Under the pieces are notes generated by a model. The model did no database searches and was not told the origin of the DNA. It saw only the letters and a program-made list of their open reading frames with translations. Position numbers and translations under genes: made by a program. From Sclerurus mexicanus (taxonomy: Eukaryota > Chordata > Aves > Passeriformes > Furnariidae), in NCBI GenBank assembly GCA_013396755.1, contig VWZF01002690.1:1717465-1781464 (forward strand): a DNA stretch of 64,000 nucleotides. Reading direction: 5' to 3'. Of the stretch, positions 48,476 through 60,189 are shown piece after piece; position 1 is the stretch's first letter; each line of letters opens with the position of its first letter.

Positions 48476-51400
48476 GTAAGTTCTTCCTTTGGCCTTGGCA
48501 TTGCTCCTGTCCATCCGTGTGAAACCAAATGGCTTGCACAGAAAAGCTGCAGCGAGCCTTTAGGAGGTTCCCCCAGACCACCACGAGTCCGCCTTAGGAA
48601 GGAAACTGGAGAAGTATTCCAGGTCTCCATCCCTTAAGAGAAGAAGCGTTATCTTACTGTTGTCTTTATCTGATTAATTTCCTGCTCTCCATCTCATCCC
48701 TGGTTTTGTACAGCACAAAAAGGATCTCGACTGGTCATTACAAGTATCTCAAAGTCTATTAAAAAAAAACACCTAGATAAAGAGATTGCATAGTATCATT
48801 TGCTCTTTTTCACATTTTGGGTGCTTTCTCTTGTTCTGGGGGATGCATTTTACCAAACATCATGAATTTAAAAGCTCACGTGGACACTGTTGAGATCAGG
48901 GTATGAGGGGAGTGATTAACCCTCATGGATGTTTTGGGGTTTGGGACAGTTTGTGTGCTTCCTTCATGCAACAGCAGCGATGTGAGAGTGAGGAGCCCAT
49001 CATTATGCTGGAGGCCATAAGATTCAGAGCTTTGGAAATAATCTTTTGCAGGCTGTTTTATGGCAATGACAGTCCTGCATGGCTTGATGTGACAGGTATT
49101 CATCTCTTGGGGAAAGGTAGATCCAGCCTTCTGCCTTTTCCAGCAACCTGATGCTCTTCTTCATGTGCCCATCAACTGATGGAAGTTGAGATCCCATGAA
49201 TAAATGAAAATGTTACTGATGGTGGTACCTAAATGTTACTGGTGACACTAAAATGAGTGCAGAAGGGTTTGTGAAATGAAGTGGTGTTGTGAATGGTGGA
49301 CAAACAGGAATGACAAGGCTTTTCACCGTACTCAGAAGTCACAGGACTGGGGTGTCTGTAAAAGGCAAAATGGAAGCAATTTCACCAGGCATAAGCTGTG
49401 GTTTTACATGGCCTTTGTCAGCTGTGGTGGCTCAAGGGCAGCCTGGCTTGGAACGTTTGATGGTGAACTGATGAATTTTTGGCTGATGAATTCAGAAGAC
49501 CTGTACCATCAATTGAGTCTGACTTGGGAATCAAATCAGAGTAAGCATTTCTTTGCCTCATTTTTTGTGCCATCCTGTGCAGAACCTTCTCCCTCAAGGG
49601 ACTTGAAGTGGAGATTTCCAACAGTGCTGAGGACAGTGCTGCTTTGCACCAATAGAGAGGGAAACTTGTCATGTTTCTTTTCTTCAAGAACCCCTCCCTT
49701 TTTTTTTATATATCTTTTCATTTTCCAAGTAATGGATCTGTTCTCTCAGCACTAGCAGCCTTGAGAATCGTCTCTGCATAATATCCTCCAAGATTAAATC
49801 AGGTCTGAGCACTTTTTTTTGTCCTTTTTTTTTTTTTATTACTTTCAAGGAAACAGTCACCAGATGAACATGTGTCTGTTATTCTTTCACTCTCGATAAC
49901 ACAGTTCTTTGCAGAGAGATGCAATCTCTCTGTTGTCACTTGTTCAGCCTCCCTGGCAGGTCTGTCCACTTGATTCGTGGCTGCGAGTGGCTCTTTGATA
50001 GAAGCTTATTGCCAGCACATCCTTCACCTCTGTGCAGCCAGACGTGGTGCTGGCAGTGGATATGCTGTGACTGTTTCCCTGGGGGGATTTTTTAACAAGG
50101 AGAGGCAGTTATGAAATGGATTGACACGACCAAATGCTTAGTAAAATAAACTCCCAGCTAACTGCTTTGCCATTGATTCTGTACAAAGGAGCCTCCAGCA
50201 CCGAAAGGCGATGAAAGGAGCTGGTGTGATGATAAATGATGTTTCCTTGTTAGGCAACATAAAAGGCATTTAAACAAACTCACCCTGCTTTTCTGCAGTC
50301 CTGGCCATCAGCAGCTTTTACAGAGTAAAGCTGATCTGGGTGCTGATCAAGGCTTGAGACAGTCCGAGTGATGTTTGAGATCAGCAGCACGTTCTTGGAT
50401 GGAAAAAAAAAAAGACCAAGTCGAGAAGTTTTTAGTCTCACAGGGAGCTCCCAGTGGTTGCTCAAGTTGAAATTCCCATAGTCCTTGGTGCTGTAAAAAT
50501 AGCAGAAGGGTTGAGTTTGAGCCTGGCTTCCAGTTTCTGGCAACACATGGAGTGGCTAGATGGGAGACTGGTGTAGTTTTGAGTCAGTGACAAGTATTGC
50601 CCATCCCAATTATTATTAGCCACAATCTCAGCCAAGATGGGAAAGTTTTTCATTCGACTGTGTGCAATCAGTGAGATACAAGCAGAGCTGATGTGTTGCA
50701 GAGCAGGTGGGACAGTAGGAAGGAAAATCCAAGGAAAGGAAAACATGGCATTGACAGAGGTATTGTATTAATGTGTTTTCAGGGATAGTGGTGGGAAGGA
50801 TATTGCGCATAAGTGAAAGGAGTGGATACTGGAAGGGTCAGAGGGGTTATGGTTAAAGTGGGTGAAGAGTGGCTTGAGGCTCAGCTCAGCTTGTGGGGGA
50901 GGTTTTGGAAAGGGTTGTAGGGTCTTGGGATCCATCCATGCTTGGGATCATCTGCATTGGTTACAAACAGGAGCTCTGGTTTGTTTCCTTAGGGCTGAGC
51001 CATCCTGGTTCTGGCAGGAGCAGGAGAGACTGCTGAGCAGGCTGCTGCCATCACATGGCCAGGCCAGCCTTGGGCTGGAGCAGTCTGCAAGACATACATT
51101 AACCTACAGCAGTGGCACTGAATGGTTGGACCTGCAGCCTCTCTCGGGCTTCCAAACTCTTAGTACAGTGGGGAATGCTACGTTCTCAACACTCAGTGTC
51201 CTGTGTTTCTTATTTGGGGAGATGATCTCTCATTTGGGGTTCATTGCTGGATCTTTTGCCTTTGCTGGAGAAGGGTGGGAGGCCAGTGGGGGCTTCGGGT
51301 AACCTGTGAAAGACATGTTGCTTTGGTGCTTGTATTTAAATGTACAGAGGTCCTGCTGTGTCAGTGGACACAACTGGCTCCACCTAACTGACCTGCAGCT

Positions 51401-51738
51401 GATGAACTTACAGACCTGGAGTCTACAGAGAAGGGCCTTGTACACTGAGGTTAAAGTAGTATATAGGATAGTTTGGTTTGGAAGGGACCTTGAAGGTTGT
51501 GTAGTTCCAGCCCCTCCATGCCAGAGGCAGTGATGCCACCCACTAGACCAGGTTGCTCAGGACCCCATCCATGAATTAAAACATACTTGAATCCAGATGC
51601 CTTTGCATTTGTCAGTGCATCCTGCACCTCCAGTGAAACGCAAACCATGCGAAGTCTGTGCTTCCCATTAGGACAGCCCAGCTGAAGTCACGCAGTGCTG
51701 TAGTCCCATATTTCAGTGTTGGCTCTTGACTCTTTCAG
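48476..51738 (+). other. Intron F-G (3.3 kb)
   Basis: One CR1 piece (51463-51571) lies close to the acceptor of exon G. T-tracts occur near 49.7 and 49.8 kb. Open frames of 159 codons (49276-49755) and 146 codons (50862-51302) show no domain. No hairpin array is apparent. Confidence 0.85.
51463..51571 (-). mobile_element. CR1 LINE 3' fragment
   Basis: Antisense CR1: GGATAGTTTGGTTTGGAAGG, GACCTTGAAGGTTGTGTAGT, CACTAGACCAGGTTGCTCAG. It is moderately diverged and ends 168 bp before exon G. Confidence 0.92.
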
Positions 51739-51865
51739 ACATCCTTCAGCCGTGGCTTTACTAAGAACATGAAGCTGGAGGCAGTGAACCCCAAGAACCC
51801 TGCAGAGATATGTGTCGCTTCTGTCACCTCAGTGAAAGGACGGTTGATGTGGCTTCACCTGGAAG
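51739..51865 (+). CDS. SFMBT2: SFMBT2 exon G: first half of MBT repeat 4
   Basis: This 127-bp exon is phase 0 in (TTTCAG|ACA) and phase 1 out (GAAG|GTTAGT, splitting a Gly codon). It reads [20 protein letters not shown], then [18 protein letters not shown] and [13 protein letters not shown] is the MBT barrel opening. The cage Asp position is Asn, and the expected aromatic loop is replaced by LHLEG, so the usual methyl-lysine pocket seems absent in this repeat. In Drosophila Sfmbt the fourth repeat is a known binder, so the vertebrate form visible here differs. The donor is weaker than that of its neighbour, exon F. Confidence 0.97.
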
Positions 51866-52200
51866 GTTAGTGCTGTAACAGCCTCTTGTGTTTGCCTAGT
51901 TTGTTCTCACTCACTCACTCAGTCACTTACTCTCTCTTTCAGTTTTGTCCTTCATCTTCTGCACAAAATTGCTTTCTTCAGCTTTTCTGTTTCATACATA
52001 TTGACCAATAGTATGTTCTAAAGAATTATCTTTCCCTGGTCTTTCCCTGAGGGAGCTGAAAGCCCGTCCACCCTCCTATCCATGTAGACTCTATCAGCAT
52101 GATCTCCATTGATGACAGAGACCTCTTTCCTGCCCTCATGGTAGACCTCCATCCTGTGCATGGAAGTTTGCCTCACTTGTGCAGCTGAACCTTCCACTGT

Positions 52201-52230
52201 TCCCTCCCTCCCTCCCTCCCTCCCTCCCTC
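52201..52230 (+). repeat. (TCCC)n microsatellite
   Basis: About seven and a half perfect TCCC units lie 335 bp downstream of exon G, preceded by a looser CTCACTCACTCA tract at 51905-51920. It is likely to vary in length between individuals. Confidence 0.95.
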
Positions 52231-54756
52231 TTTCTCTTATCAATGTGTAATTGAGAAAAACACAGCAATTTTTTTACTATTGCTTTAAAAACTGTAATTT
52301 GGAAAGTCAGAGAGCAGAAAGCCGTGCTCATTTAAGTGTTTTGATGGGCACTGTGATAAACCATAAAGTTGTTGTAGCATCTGTCATTGTCACAACACAG
52401 TTTAATTTTCGCCCGTGTCTGAAGCTACTGACTTCATCTATAAGGGATCTAAAAGCTTCAGTTTTCCTCTGAAATCAATATTAATCGGGTCAGCATCAAC
52501 TGCAATTGTAGTATACTTACTTGCTTTTTTTCTGGAGAGCCGTGATCATGGCAAAGGCATTTTCAGTGGCCCACTCAGGGTGAAAAAGGTTTAATGTGAG
52601 CACAAAACATACCTGAGCACATGATTTCAGGAAAGAACAGAGGAACTGGGGTTGAGACGAGGGGTTCTTACAGAAATCCTGTGTGAGATGAAAACTCAAG
52701 TCTGATCTGCACAAAAGGCCCTCTTCCCTCTGCAGCAGGATACTCAGCTCTCCATTTTGGGGGTCTGGAGGACAGTGAAAGCAAGATTGATACTAACTGT
52801 ATTGCTCCTTCATCATCTGGCACATCACCTCCAACATCACTCTGTATCAATTATAATAAACAAAGAATTATTTCAGCACATTCAGCACCTGACAATATCC
52901 TGTGCAATTTGTGCAATAGGCAAGGTCTCTAATCAAAGCCCTTAAAGTTAGTAAAAATACTGCCAGGTAACACCAAGTATCTCATTTGTGCCAGCAGCTT
53001 GCTCTAAAACATAGGAAAAGCTGATGCTCAGTGGTGTTCAGCTCTGCAAAAATAGTATCCTGTGGCAGATAAGGCTTTCCTGACTCCTTCAGGATAAATT
53101 CCATTCTTGGAGATGTTGAACTCAATTGTCACGTAAAGAGAGATTCCTCCTGAGTTTTTGCTTTTGGTAGAGCTGTGTGCAATAGCAGGTCTTGTTTTTT
53201 TCCTCCAAAATAACTGGTTGCCTTCTAATTCAAGGCAGTAACAGCTCGTGCAGCCTGGTCTGGACACGGGGCAAATATTTTTGTTAAAGAGCAGGAATCA
53301 TTGTTTGTGTGAAATTCCACCCATCTGGTCAAGGAATCTGACCCATTTTGGCAACTTTGCTTGAATGATCAGGTGCTTTCACATTTATACGCATAAGACA
53401 TGAATAGAGGCAGGGAGAGGACCACATACTCCCACCTTGCTTCCCTCCCTCATCTCTTTCTCCCTGCCTTTTACTCTTTTAATTTCTTAAAGGACTTTTT
53501 TACAACTTACCATAAAAAAGCCACCTGTGTGCATCTCCTTGTCATGTGAGTTCTGATATATAGATGCTTTATGCTTGGTTTATATCTCAATACCGGGAAT
53601 GGAATGATCTGTAGTAAAAGGAGAAGATGCAAAAGACTGCAAAAATAAAAAGGAGTCTTTGCTGCTGTAGAAATACATCACTACAGTATGCATAGTTATG
53701 CTAAAAGCAGGCATTAAAACAACCCCACAACAAAACACAGCTTGCAGAATTGTAAAATAAATGTGGCTTGAACTTGTGGCGTGTTTTTTTGGCTCCATTA
53801 ATACACTGTTGTTTCTAACTGATTATTTATATTCTGGAAGCAGCAAGACTCCCCAACTACCATGGGAGCCCCTCGCTGAAGACCTCGGGTCCCACCATTT
53901 ATCATGGGCACGTCTGAAGCTTTCATTGTTGCCCTCCCAGTTTCGCTGCCTGACAGCCCAAACTGCAGCCATAAACCAGGACGTGCTAGTTAAGCAGCGT
54001 CGAGCCAGACACGAGGGAACATTGCCTAATAAATCACACTTTGTACAGTAGCAGAAACTCTGTAAACTTCAGGGCAAGCATTTAATGAGCAGCAGTATAG
54101 TTCCCCCGTGGTGGAGGAGAAGCCCAGGACTGATGGGATGTTCGGTGCATCCCGGCACTTTCCACTACTTTATTACTCATCATCTGCATTGTTAATTTTT
54201 ACTGGTTCAGTTTAGATTTGAAAGCTGAAGCTTTCTGGTGCAAATTTATACAAGTAATAATGTACACTCTCTGCACAGCCTAGGAATGTTGAGGAAAACC
54301 CTTTTGTTAATCACTTCTCCAGGGAGTTTTCCCATAATTTCCCCTTTGACATTTTTCCAGAATTGCTGCACTATTCTGCCCATCCTATAAGAATCATAGC
54401 AGGTCCCAGACGTTTTCCCCACCCTATTTCCAATCTCCCTTTTCTTTTTCCATTTAACCTCCCGAGTCTCATGGACATTTCTTACTCTGAGAAGATGGCA
54501 GCATAAAATGCAGCAAATGAAACTAATGAGTCTTGAACAAGCCGTTTCCCACTTTTATGAGTGAGGCCAAAGGCAGCAGCAGGATGCTGGAAGTGGAAGG
54601 CAGGGTTATCAATTGCCAGAGGGGAGAGGCAGTGCCAGGGAGGACAGAGTAGCTGTGAATATGCCTTAAAGAGGAAGAGGGGTGTTGCAGGAGAACAGAC
54701 ATTATGATGCTTCCTTTCTTGTCAGGGTGGCTGCAGCTGTGAACTTCGGAATGCTC

Positions 54757-54912
54757 GTAGAATCATAGAACCATTTTGGTTGGGAAAGACCCTTCATGTC
54801 ACATCTATTGTTGCCTGCAAGCACAGATGTACGTTTTATCTGTATTTTTAGAAGAGTTTAGAATTGCAAAATCATGAAGGTTGGAAAACCCCTCTAATGG
54901 CATTGAGTCCAT
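54757..54912 (-). mobile_element. Two diverged CR1 3' scraps
   Basis: GTAGAATCATAGAACCATTT with GGTTGGGAAAGACCCTTCAT (54757-54802), and AAAATCATGAAGGTTGGAAA with ACCCCTCTAATGGCATTGAG (54865-54912). Both are antisense CR1 3' ends. They overlap in consensus position, so they are separate insertions about 60 bp apart. Confidence 0.75.
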
Positions 54913-55101
54913 TTGTTCCAAAATAATGTCATTGCAATAATGAAAATAGTGGATTTTCTCAGACCTGGTGAAATTTCAGTGGGGATTGTGTTGATTTCTT
55001 GCTCTGCTTAGGGTTTGATCCATGGCTTGCCCACTTGGTGCATGTCTTTCCACTGACTTCAGCCGTTCTCGCACTGGTTCCTTGGCTGGATTTGTGGTGT
55101 C

Positions 55102-55138
55102 AGGTGAAAATGTTTTCTCCTTAGGTGAAAATGTTTTC
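55102..55138 (+). repeat. Short tandem duplication, period 21
   Basis: AGGTGAAAATGTTTTC occurs at 55102-55117 and again at 55123-55138, with a pyrimidine-rich spacer. No function is evident. Confidence 0.9.
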
Positions 55139-55962
55139 CCCACTGGAAATTGCAGCTTTCATGAGGTTCAAACTGAGCAGTTGACCTTGTGATATTTTCT
55201 TGTGGAGGGAAATGGTTTTGCAGGGAATGCCAGCTGCTGAGATCTTGCCTTCAGCAAGTTGTGTCCTGTCCCACATGCTTTCATCCCATTCTCATCCCTT
55301 CCCTGTATCCCAGTGAAATGGAGACTGTATTTTCAGTGTATAATGCAGGGCTCAGAGAAACAGCATGAAGACACCCATGAATCTGTGTAGACATCTTGAT
55401 TCCATTTTTTAATTATTTCCTCCAGCACTGTGGGTACCAGCACCTGTTTTCCTGCTTCCTTTGGGTTTTCATGCATCCACACACTCTCAGAGTGCAACAG
55501 GTTTATTACTAGAGAAAAGATCCATCCAAATGCTGCATCTCAGTCCTGATGCTCTTCCCATCACAAAGTTCAATTACTGCTTCAGTTACACCACAAGCCC
55601 TTGATGAACAGTCATTAGTGGGAAGCTCCCTGTAGTCATCTGGCTGTGCACAGTCGAACACTGCTGTCTTGAGCAGGAGGCAGAGATGTTGTAACAGATG
55701 CCAAGGCGAGGATGGTGCAAGAGAAGCTGCTGAGCCTTTGGTCTCCTTCATTAGGAGATCACCTCATGCTGGTGCTGGAGCTGTAGGTCCTAGGGTGGAA
55801 TTGGCAGAGGAGGGTGAAGCTGCTGGCCTGACTGTGCCAGCACAGATGAACTTGAACTGGGGTAATTAAATGGTGTCTTGACTCAGGACACAAAGTTGTT
55901 TTCAGAAGAACTCAAAGCCAACGGGAGTATTTTCATTTTCTGCAATGGCATTTGAGTGGGAA

Positions 55963-56188
55963 ATAGGAAAATTAGGAGAGAAATTAGGAAAAATTTCTTT
56001 GCTGAAGGGGTGGTCAGGCTTTGGAACAAGTTTCCCAGGGAATAACCATCCCTGGAAGTGTTCAAAAAACAGGTAGATGTGGTGCTTAGAGAAATGGTTT
56101 AGTGGTGGGCTTGGCAGTCCTGGTTAATGGTTGGACTCTGATCTTAGAAGTCATTTTCAGCTTAAGTGATTCTACGAATCTGTGACTC
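55963..56188 (+). mobile_element. CR1 LINE 3' fragment, about 225 bp
   Basis: Sense CR1: GAAATTAGGAAAAATTTCTT, AAGGGGTGGTCAGGCTTTGG, ACCATCCCTGGAAGTGTTCA, GGTTAATGGTTGGACTCTGA and terminal GTGATTCTACGAATCTGTGA. It is of the subfamily with the TTGGCAGTCCTGGTTAATGG block. Confidence 0.94.
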
Positions 56189-56928
56189 AGAAAATCCCAG
56201 AATATGGTAAACTGGACATAAAGATAGGAGAGTGTCTTCTAAAGGAGACATAATAACCAGGCTGGAAGAGATTTGCTTTAAACAGAGACTTTCAGTGAAG
56301 TTTCAGAGTCAGTATCATGCCAGAGATCTCTGTCTCCCTCTTGCTGGGTGAACAACTCTTATTTCATGTGCAGTGAGGAGCCCTAGGATAATCCATGGCA
56401 CTTCTAGACAGAAGAATGGCTGTCTCCCACCCTTAAAAACAGTGGCTCGAGGGCAGAACTACACAAAAAAGCTTCAAGGGGACATTGGGGCATAAAATCC
56501 TACCTATGACATCAGCTAGTATCCTGTTAAAGCCCATACGCACTCTCTAAGCGTTAAAACCAAGCACCCAACAAGTCCTGCTAAACTCACTTGTGCAAGT
56601 CCACAGAAAATCCAAGGGTTAATCTGGCTGTTTTGTTGGAGAAAGTTGTGCATCTTCAACCTTACTGGCTTTTGGCTGCTTCACTGCACACCCTTACAGT
56701 GCTCTTAATGGGGTTGTCCTCTGACTCACATGGCCCTGTAAATGCAACAGCCCTGTGATTGCTGTCTGTGTAGCATTGGAGAAGAAACGGTGCCTGATTT
56801 TGATGCAGGGGAGCAGATCTATTTTCACACGTTCCATCGTTCGCTTCCCTTGGTTCGTGATGAATGCTTGAATGGCTCTCAGCTTGGTATCCCCGTGTCT
56901 AAATCGCATTATAAATTTGTGTTTGTAG

Positions 56929-57042
56929 GTTTACAGATGCCTTCTCCAGAGTACATAGTTGATGTAGAGTCCATGGACATTTTCCCTGTGGGCTGGTGTG
57001 AGGCGAATGCTTATAACCTGACTCCACCACACAAAGCTGTTT
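56929..57042 (+). CDS. SFMBT2: SFMBT2 exon H: second half of MBT repeat 4
   Basis: This 114-bp exon completes the Gly codon (G|GT) and reads [20 protein letters not shown] then [17 protein letters not shown]. It ends with one base of a split codon (T|GTAAGT, phase 1). FPVGWCEAN is the MBT4 hallmark and TPPHK closes the repeat. [17 protein letters not shown] is nearly invariant in vertebrate SFMBT2 as I remember it. The acceptor GTTTGTAG is short of pyrimidines but followed closely by the coding frame. The open frame extends both sides (56742-57188), so this exon could be mistaken for one 148-codon ORF; the flanks are intronic. Confidence 0.97.
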
Positions 57043-58351
57043 GTAAGTACATGGAGACCTCAAGCAGAAGTTCTTTATATTATATCACTGTTATTATATC
57101 AGTGGATATACCAGGTAGTTTGGCTTATGTCTATAATCCCACTTTTGAAACTAACAACCTAACTACCAGATTAATAACCAGGCTGTAAGTGTACTGTAAT
57201 AAATGGTAATAAATCTAGTGACCAGACTGGAATGGGGCAATTTGTACTTGTCTCTGTGATCAGTCCCTCCAAAAATGGGATTGTTTGTGCTGGGGAAGGC
57301 TGTTACATGCTTTGGGATTGCACAGTAGGTTATAGGTTTGAAAAGGGATTGCTGGGCAATGGGGTTGTCAGAGAGAAACCAGATTTTGTTGCACTGAGCC
57401 AAGTTCACTTGGGCAGCTGAATGAATCAGGAACAAAAACCTCAAATTGGGAAAAAAAATCATAAAGTATAGGGTGGAAAGAACATTAAGAGGCCATCCAG
57501 GTACTTCTTTCCAAAACAGGATCTGCTCCATCTAAATTGAGAAATACTTTTTACCCTTCTGTGTTAAGTTCCTGCCCCTTCCCAGGGTATCTGTCGCCTT
57601 ATTTCACAACCCTTACAAGCTCAAAGGTTTTCCCAGTGTTGAATTTAAATCTCCCCCAGCACAATTAAGCCCACAGTGTTTTTTTCTGCCTCCAGTGCAT
57701 ATTAAGACAAATTTCCTTTCCATTTGCATTTGAAGGAAGTTCAGGAGAGCTCAGTGGCTTGGTGCTGCTCTCCCGTTCCTAACTACCCAACCCGAATCTC
57801 AAGCCACCAGGTGAAAAATTAGCCTCACTGTTTATATTAGCTAGTGTCTGAAAGGCAAATTTTAAAATGTGTCAGCCCTTTGGAAGAGTTAAATATGCTT
57901 AAGTTAAAAATCAGGCAGCCAGGGCCTAATTTGGGAGAATACTGCTATGGCAACATTATGCAGCCTTATCGCAATTTATAGCGAGGGATAAATTATGCTG
58001 AAGGTAATCATGCTTGTAAAATGTAATCTTATCCATATGTGTTGCTGTATGGAAAAATATTTGTGTTTTTATTTTAATTTTTTCTTTTATACTGATCCCA
58101 TAAAACACAATATTAGCATTCCAGAGGAAAGATTAAATGTATTATTACATCTTTAAAGTAGGTTTTAATGATGTAGTGACTTAGTTAAAAAATACCAAGG
58201 AAAGATGGTGATAGTAATTAAGTACCATTTCATTGTGTTGGAAGTCTTTTTATAGTCAGTGCATTTGCACAGCTTTTTATGCATTCTGGGTGCACTTTAT
58301 AGGACAGAAGGGTAAGAAATGATTTTTTTCTTCCTTGCTTCATTTTTGCAG
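57043..58351 (+). other. Intron H-I (1.3 kb)
   Basis: 57458-57715 may be an old CR1. 57830-58160 is AT-rich, repeat-free and contains an RFX-like half site (GCTATGGCAAC near 57942-57952), and is a conserved non-coding candidate. It ends in a T-rich tract and TTTTTGCAG. Confidence 0.8.
57458..57715 (-). mobile_element. Possible ancient CR1 fragment
   Basis: ATCATAAAGTATAGGGTGGA, AAGAGGCCATCCAGGTACTT, and later GTTGAATTTAAATCTCCCCC with AGCACAATTAAGCCCA resemble an antisense CR1 of an old subfamily, but divergence is high and the match is patchy. Confidence 0.35.
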
Positions 58352-58394
58352 TGCGAAGGAAGAGAAGAATTGCAGTTGTGCAACCAGAAAAGCA
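58352..58394 (+). CDS. SFMBT2: SFMBT2 exon I: basic linker after MBT4
   Basis: This 43-bp micro-exon-like exon completes the split codon (T|TG, Leu) and reads RRKRRIAVVQPEK, ending in phase 2 (CA|GTAAGT). The RRKRR cluster is a plausible nuclear-localisation signal, and the IAVVQPEKQ segment is shared by SFMBT1 and SFMBT2. Both splice sites are strong (TTTTTGCAG and GTAAGT). Skipping it would shift the frame (43 is not a multiple of three). It is too short to be found by ORF length; it was found by continuing the frame from exon H. Confidence 0.95.
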
Positions 58395-58956
58395 GTAAGT
58401 TTTTGTTATTTAAGGTGATATTTTTACAGGAATGCATCAGGACTTCCAGGGGGGATAATAGAAAGCAGCTTTGCTAGCTACTGTCCAGACACTGCAGCAC
58501 AGTCGACAGGAGGATTCTTTTAAATCCAAAATACTTGTTAGAAAGTCTCTATCACAGAAATTGTTTTACTGGTTGGCTGGGGCTTTGCAGCCCATATCTG
58601 ATGGCCAGTAAGGGATGCTTAGAGAAGACAGACATGTACCAGGAGGGCATTTCCCTATCTAGCCCTTGCAGTTTGTAGAAACTAGAATTTAAGGGATTTA
58701 AGTGAGAATGTTTGCGGCCTGAAAGGCTAAAGCTCACAAGTCAGAGTATATTTTTGGAGGAGGGTTGGATCTGTCTCCTTCTGCAATACCCTGGCCCTGG
58801 GCTGTCATAAACCCTGTGGAACTGGGGTTTTGTTTGAGGTATCTCCATTCCTCAGCCCAGGCAGGTTCTGGTGTATCTTTTGGTCCATCCTGAAGGCTGG
58901 TTCTGGCCTTTTGTCTTGTCTGACACTATTAGTTACACCAAATTGCTCTTTGACAG
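58395..58956 (+). other. Intron I-J (562 bp)
   Basis: No repeats or features are recognised. It ends CTCTTTGACAG. Confidence 0.9.
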
Positions 58957-59027
58957 GTTACCATCCACAGTGCCTGTTGAGAAAATACCTCATGACCCCT
59001 GCCCGGTCCCTCAGCCAGACACAACAG
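58957..59027 (+). CDS. SFMBT2: SFMBT2 exon J: Pro-rich linker between MBT4 and SLED
   Basis: This 71-bp exon completes the Gln codon (CA|G) and reads LPSTVPVEKIPHDPCPVPQP then DTT, ending in phase 1 (G|GTAAGA). It is a flexible Pro-rich linker with no known domain. The VPVEKIPHD and DTTG parts match SFMBT2 as I remember it and are absent from SFMBT1, so this exon is good evidence for the paralogue. Length is not a multiple of three. Confidence 0.94.
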
Positions 59028-60189
59028 GTAAGACCTTTATTTCAAGGACCCATTGCCTGTGTGGAGGGGCATGATCCGAAAAAGGGAGTGAGCTGTCATA
59101 TGTGCGGGGAAAAGGAACCACATCCTCTGGGGGTGTAAAATGGTGTGAACCCTCCAACAGTGTGAGGAGTCTCTGATGTGCAGCAGGTGAGGCTCTGGTC
59201 CTCCATGTGTCTTGCTGGGGCTATCAGAGTTCCCCTGGAGCTTGCCCATTTCAGCTAATGATGTTAGGGCCAGGCTGATGAAGCCCTGGTGGAGATGGAT
59301 GTGACTTGTTAATTGCCATCAATGAAAGTGCATACACCAGGCCTTAATGGGTCCCAGTGTGAGCATCAGGGCTGTGTGGCAAGGCTGCTGCTTCTGCTGA
59401 AGGCAAATTTTTCTCCCCTTTAGTGGTGGCAGGAAGGTCTGAGAGTGCAGTGTTCATCCAGTTAATGGCATAGACTCAGCAGGAGGGGCAGGGTTTAACT
59501 CACTTTTTTTTCCAGCAGGCTGTGGGACGTGCATTGGTATTGGAGCCAACATCCCAGGGCCCCGTTGCAATCAACTGGGGATAAAAGGGATTTTTTTGGG
59601 GAATGATAACCAAAAAAGTGGATAACCCCTTTGATGGCATATGAACCACATCTAGAAGTACCCATTTCTCTCCATGGGCTGTGAAGGAGCCCAGAGTAAT
59701 TAACCCAGACAAGGAAAACTGCTCTGTAGACCCATGTTGGGTCAGGGGGATGGCACTGCAGGTCGTACCAGGTTGGACAGTAGCTGAGGAGGATTTCTGT
59801 GGCTCTCCACCTGAATTTTCTCCCTGAGCTGAGTCCTTGTCTTTGAGAGTCAGTTCATACATCCCCTTCCTAGCAGGCTCCAACTGAGTTGCTTGTGTCC
59901 ATCTGCAACGAGAGTAATGAAGGAACCCATGGGTCCTGTCATGAAGGAGATCCTTTCCCCATTCTCCTTTCAGAAAGATGTGCAGCCAAATCAGTCACTA
60001 TGAAAAACACTTGCTTTTCCCACGTAGGACAGATTGGAGTAGCAGAGGGTTCTCCACCCTCTATTCCAAGGAGTTCTGTGCCTCCTTAACTCTTCTCACC
60101 TCCTTCCCACATCTAAGAGGAGGAGGAAGACATGCCCTTTAATGGTAAAGAAGTGGCACAGGCACACCAATGCTGCTTTCTCCTTGCAG
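59028..60189 (+). other. Intron J-K (1.2 kb)
   Basis: Unique sequence with no repeat recognised. It ends with TTTCTCCTTGCAG. Confidence 0.88.

Larger units (their letters stand above)
51866..56928 (+). other. Intron G-H (5.1 kb)
   Basis: Holds a (TCCC)n microsatellite (52201-52230), two adjacent diverged CR1 scraps (54757-54912), a sense CR1 piece (55963-56188), and a 16-bp direct repeat at 55102 and 55123. No extra exon is recognised. Confidence 0.85.

Noticed and set aside
49276..49755. 159-codon + strand ORF
   Set aside because: No domain. It ends in a T-rich tract read as Phe-rich sequence and lies wholly inside intron F-G.
50862..51302. 146-codon + strand ORF
   Set aside because: No recognisable fold, signal peptide or splice logic; intronic chance ORF.
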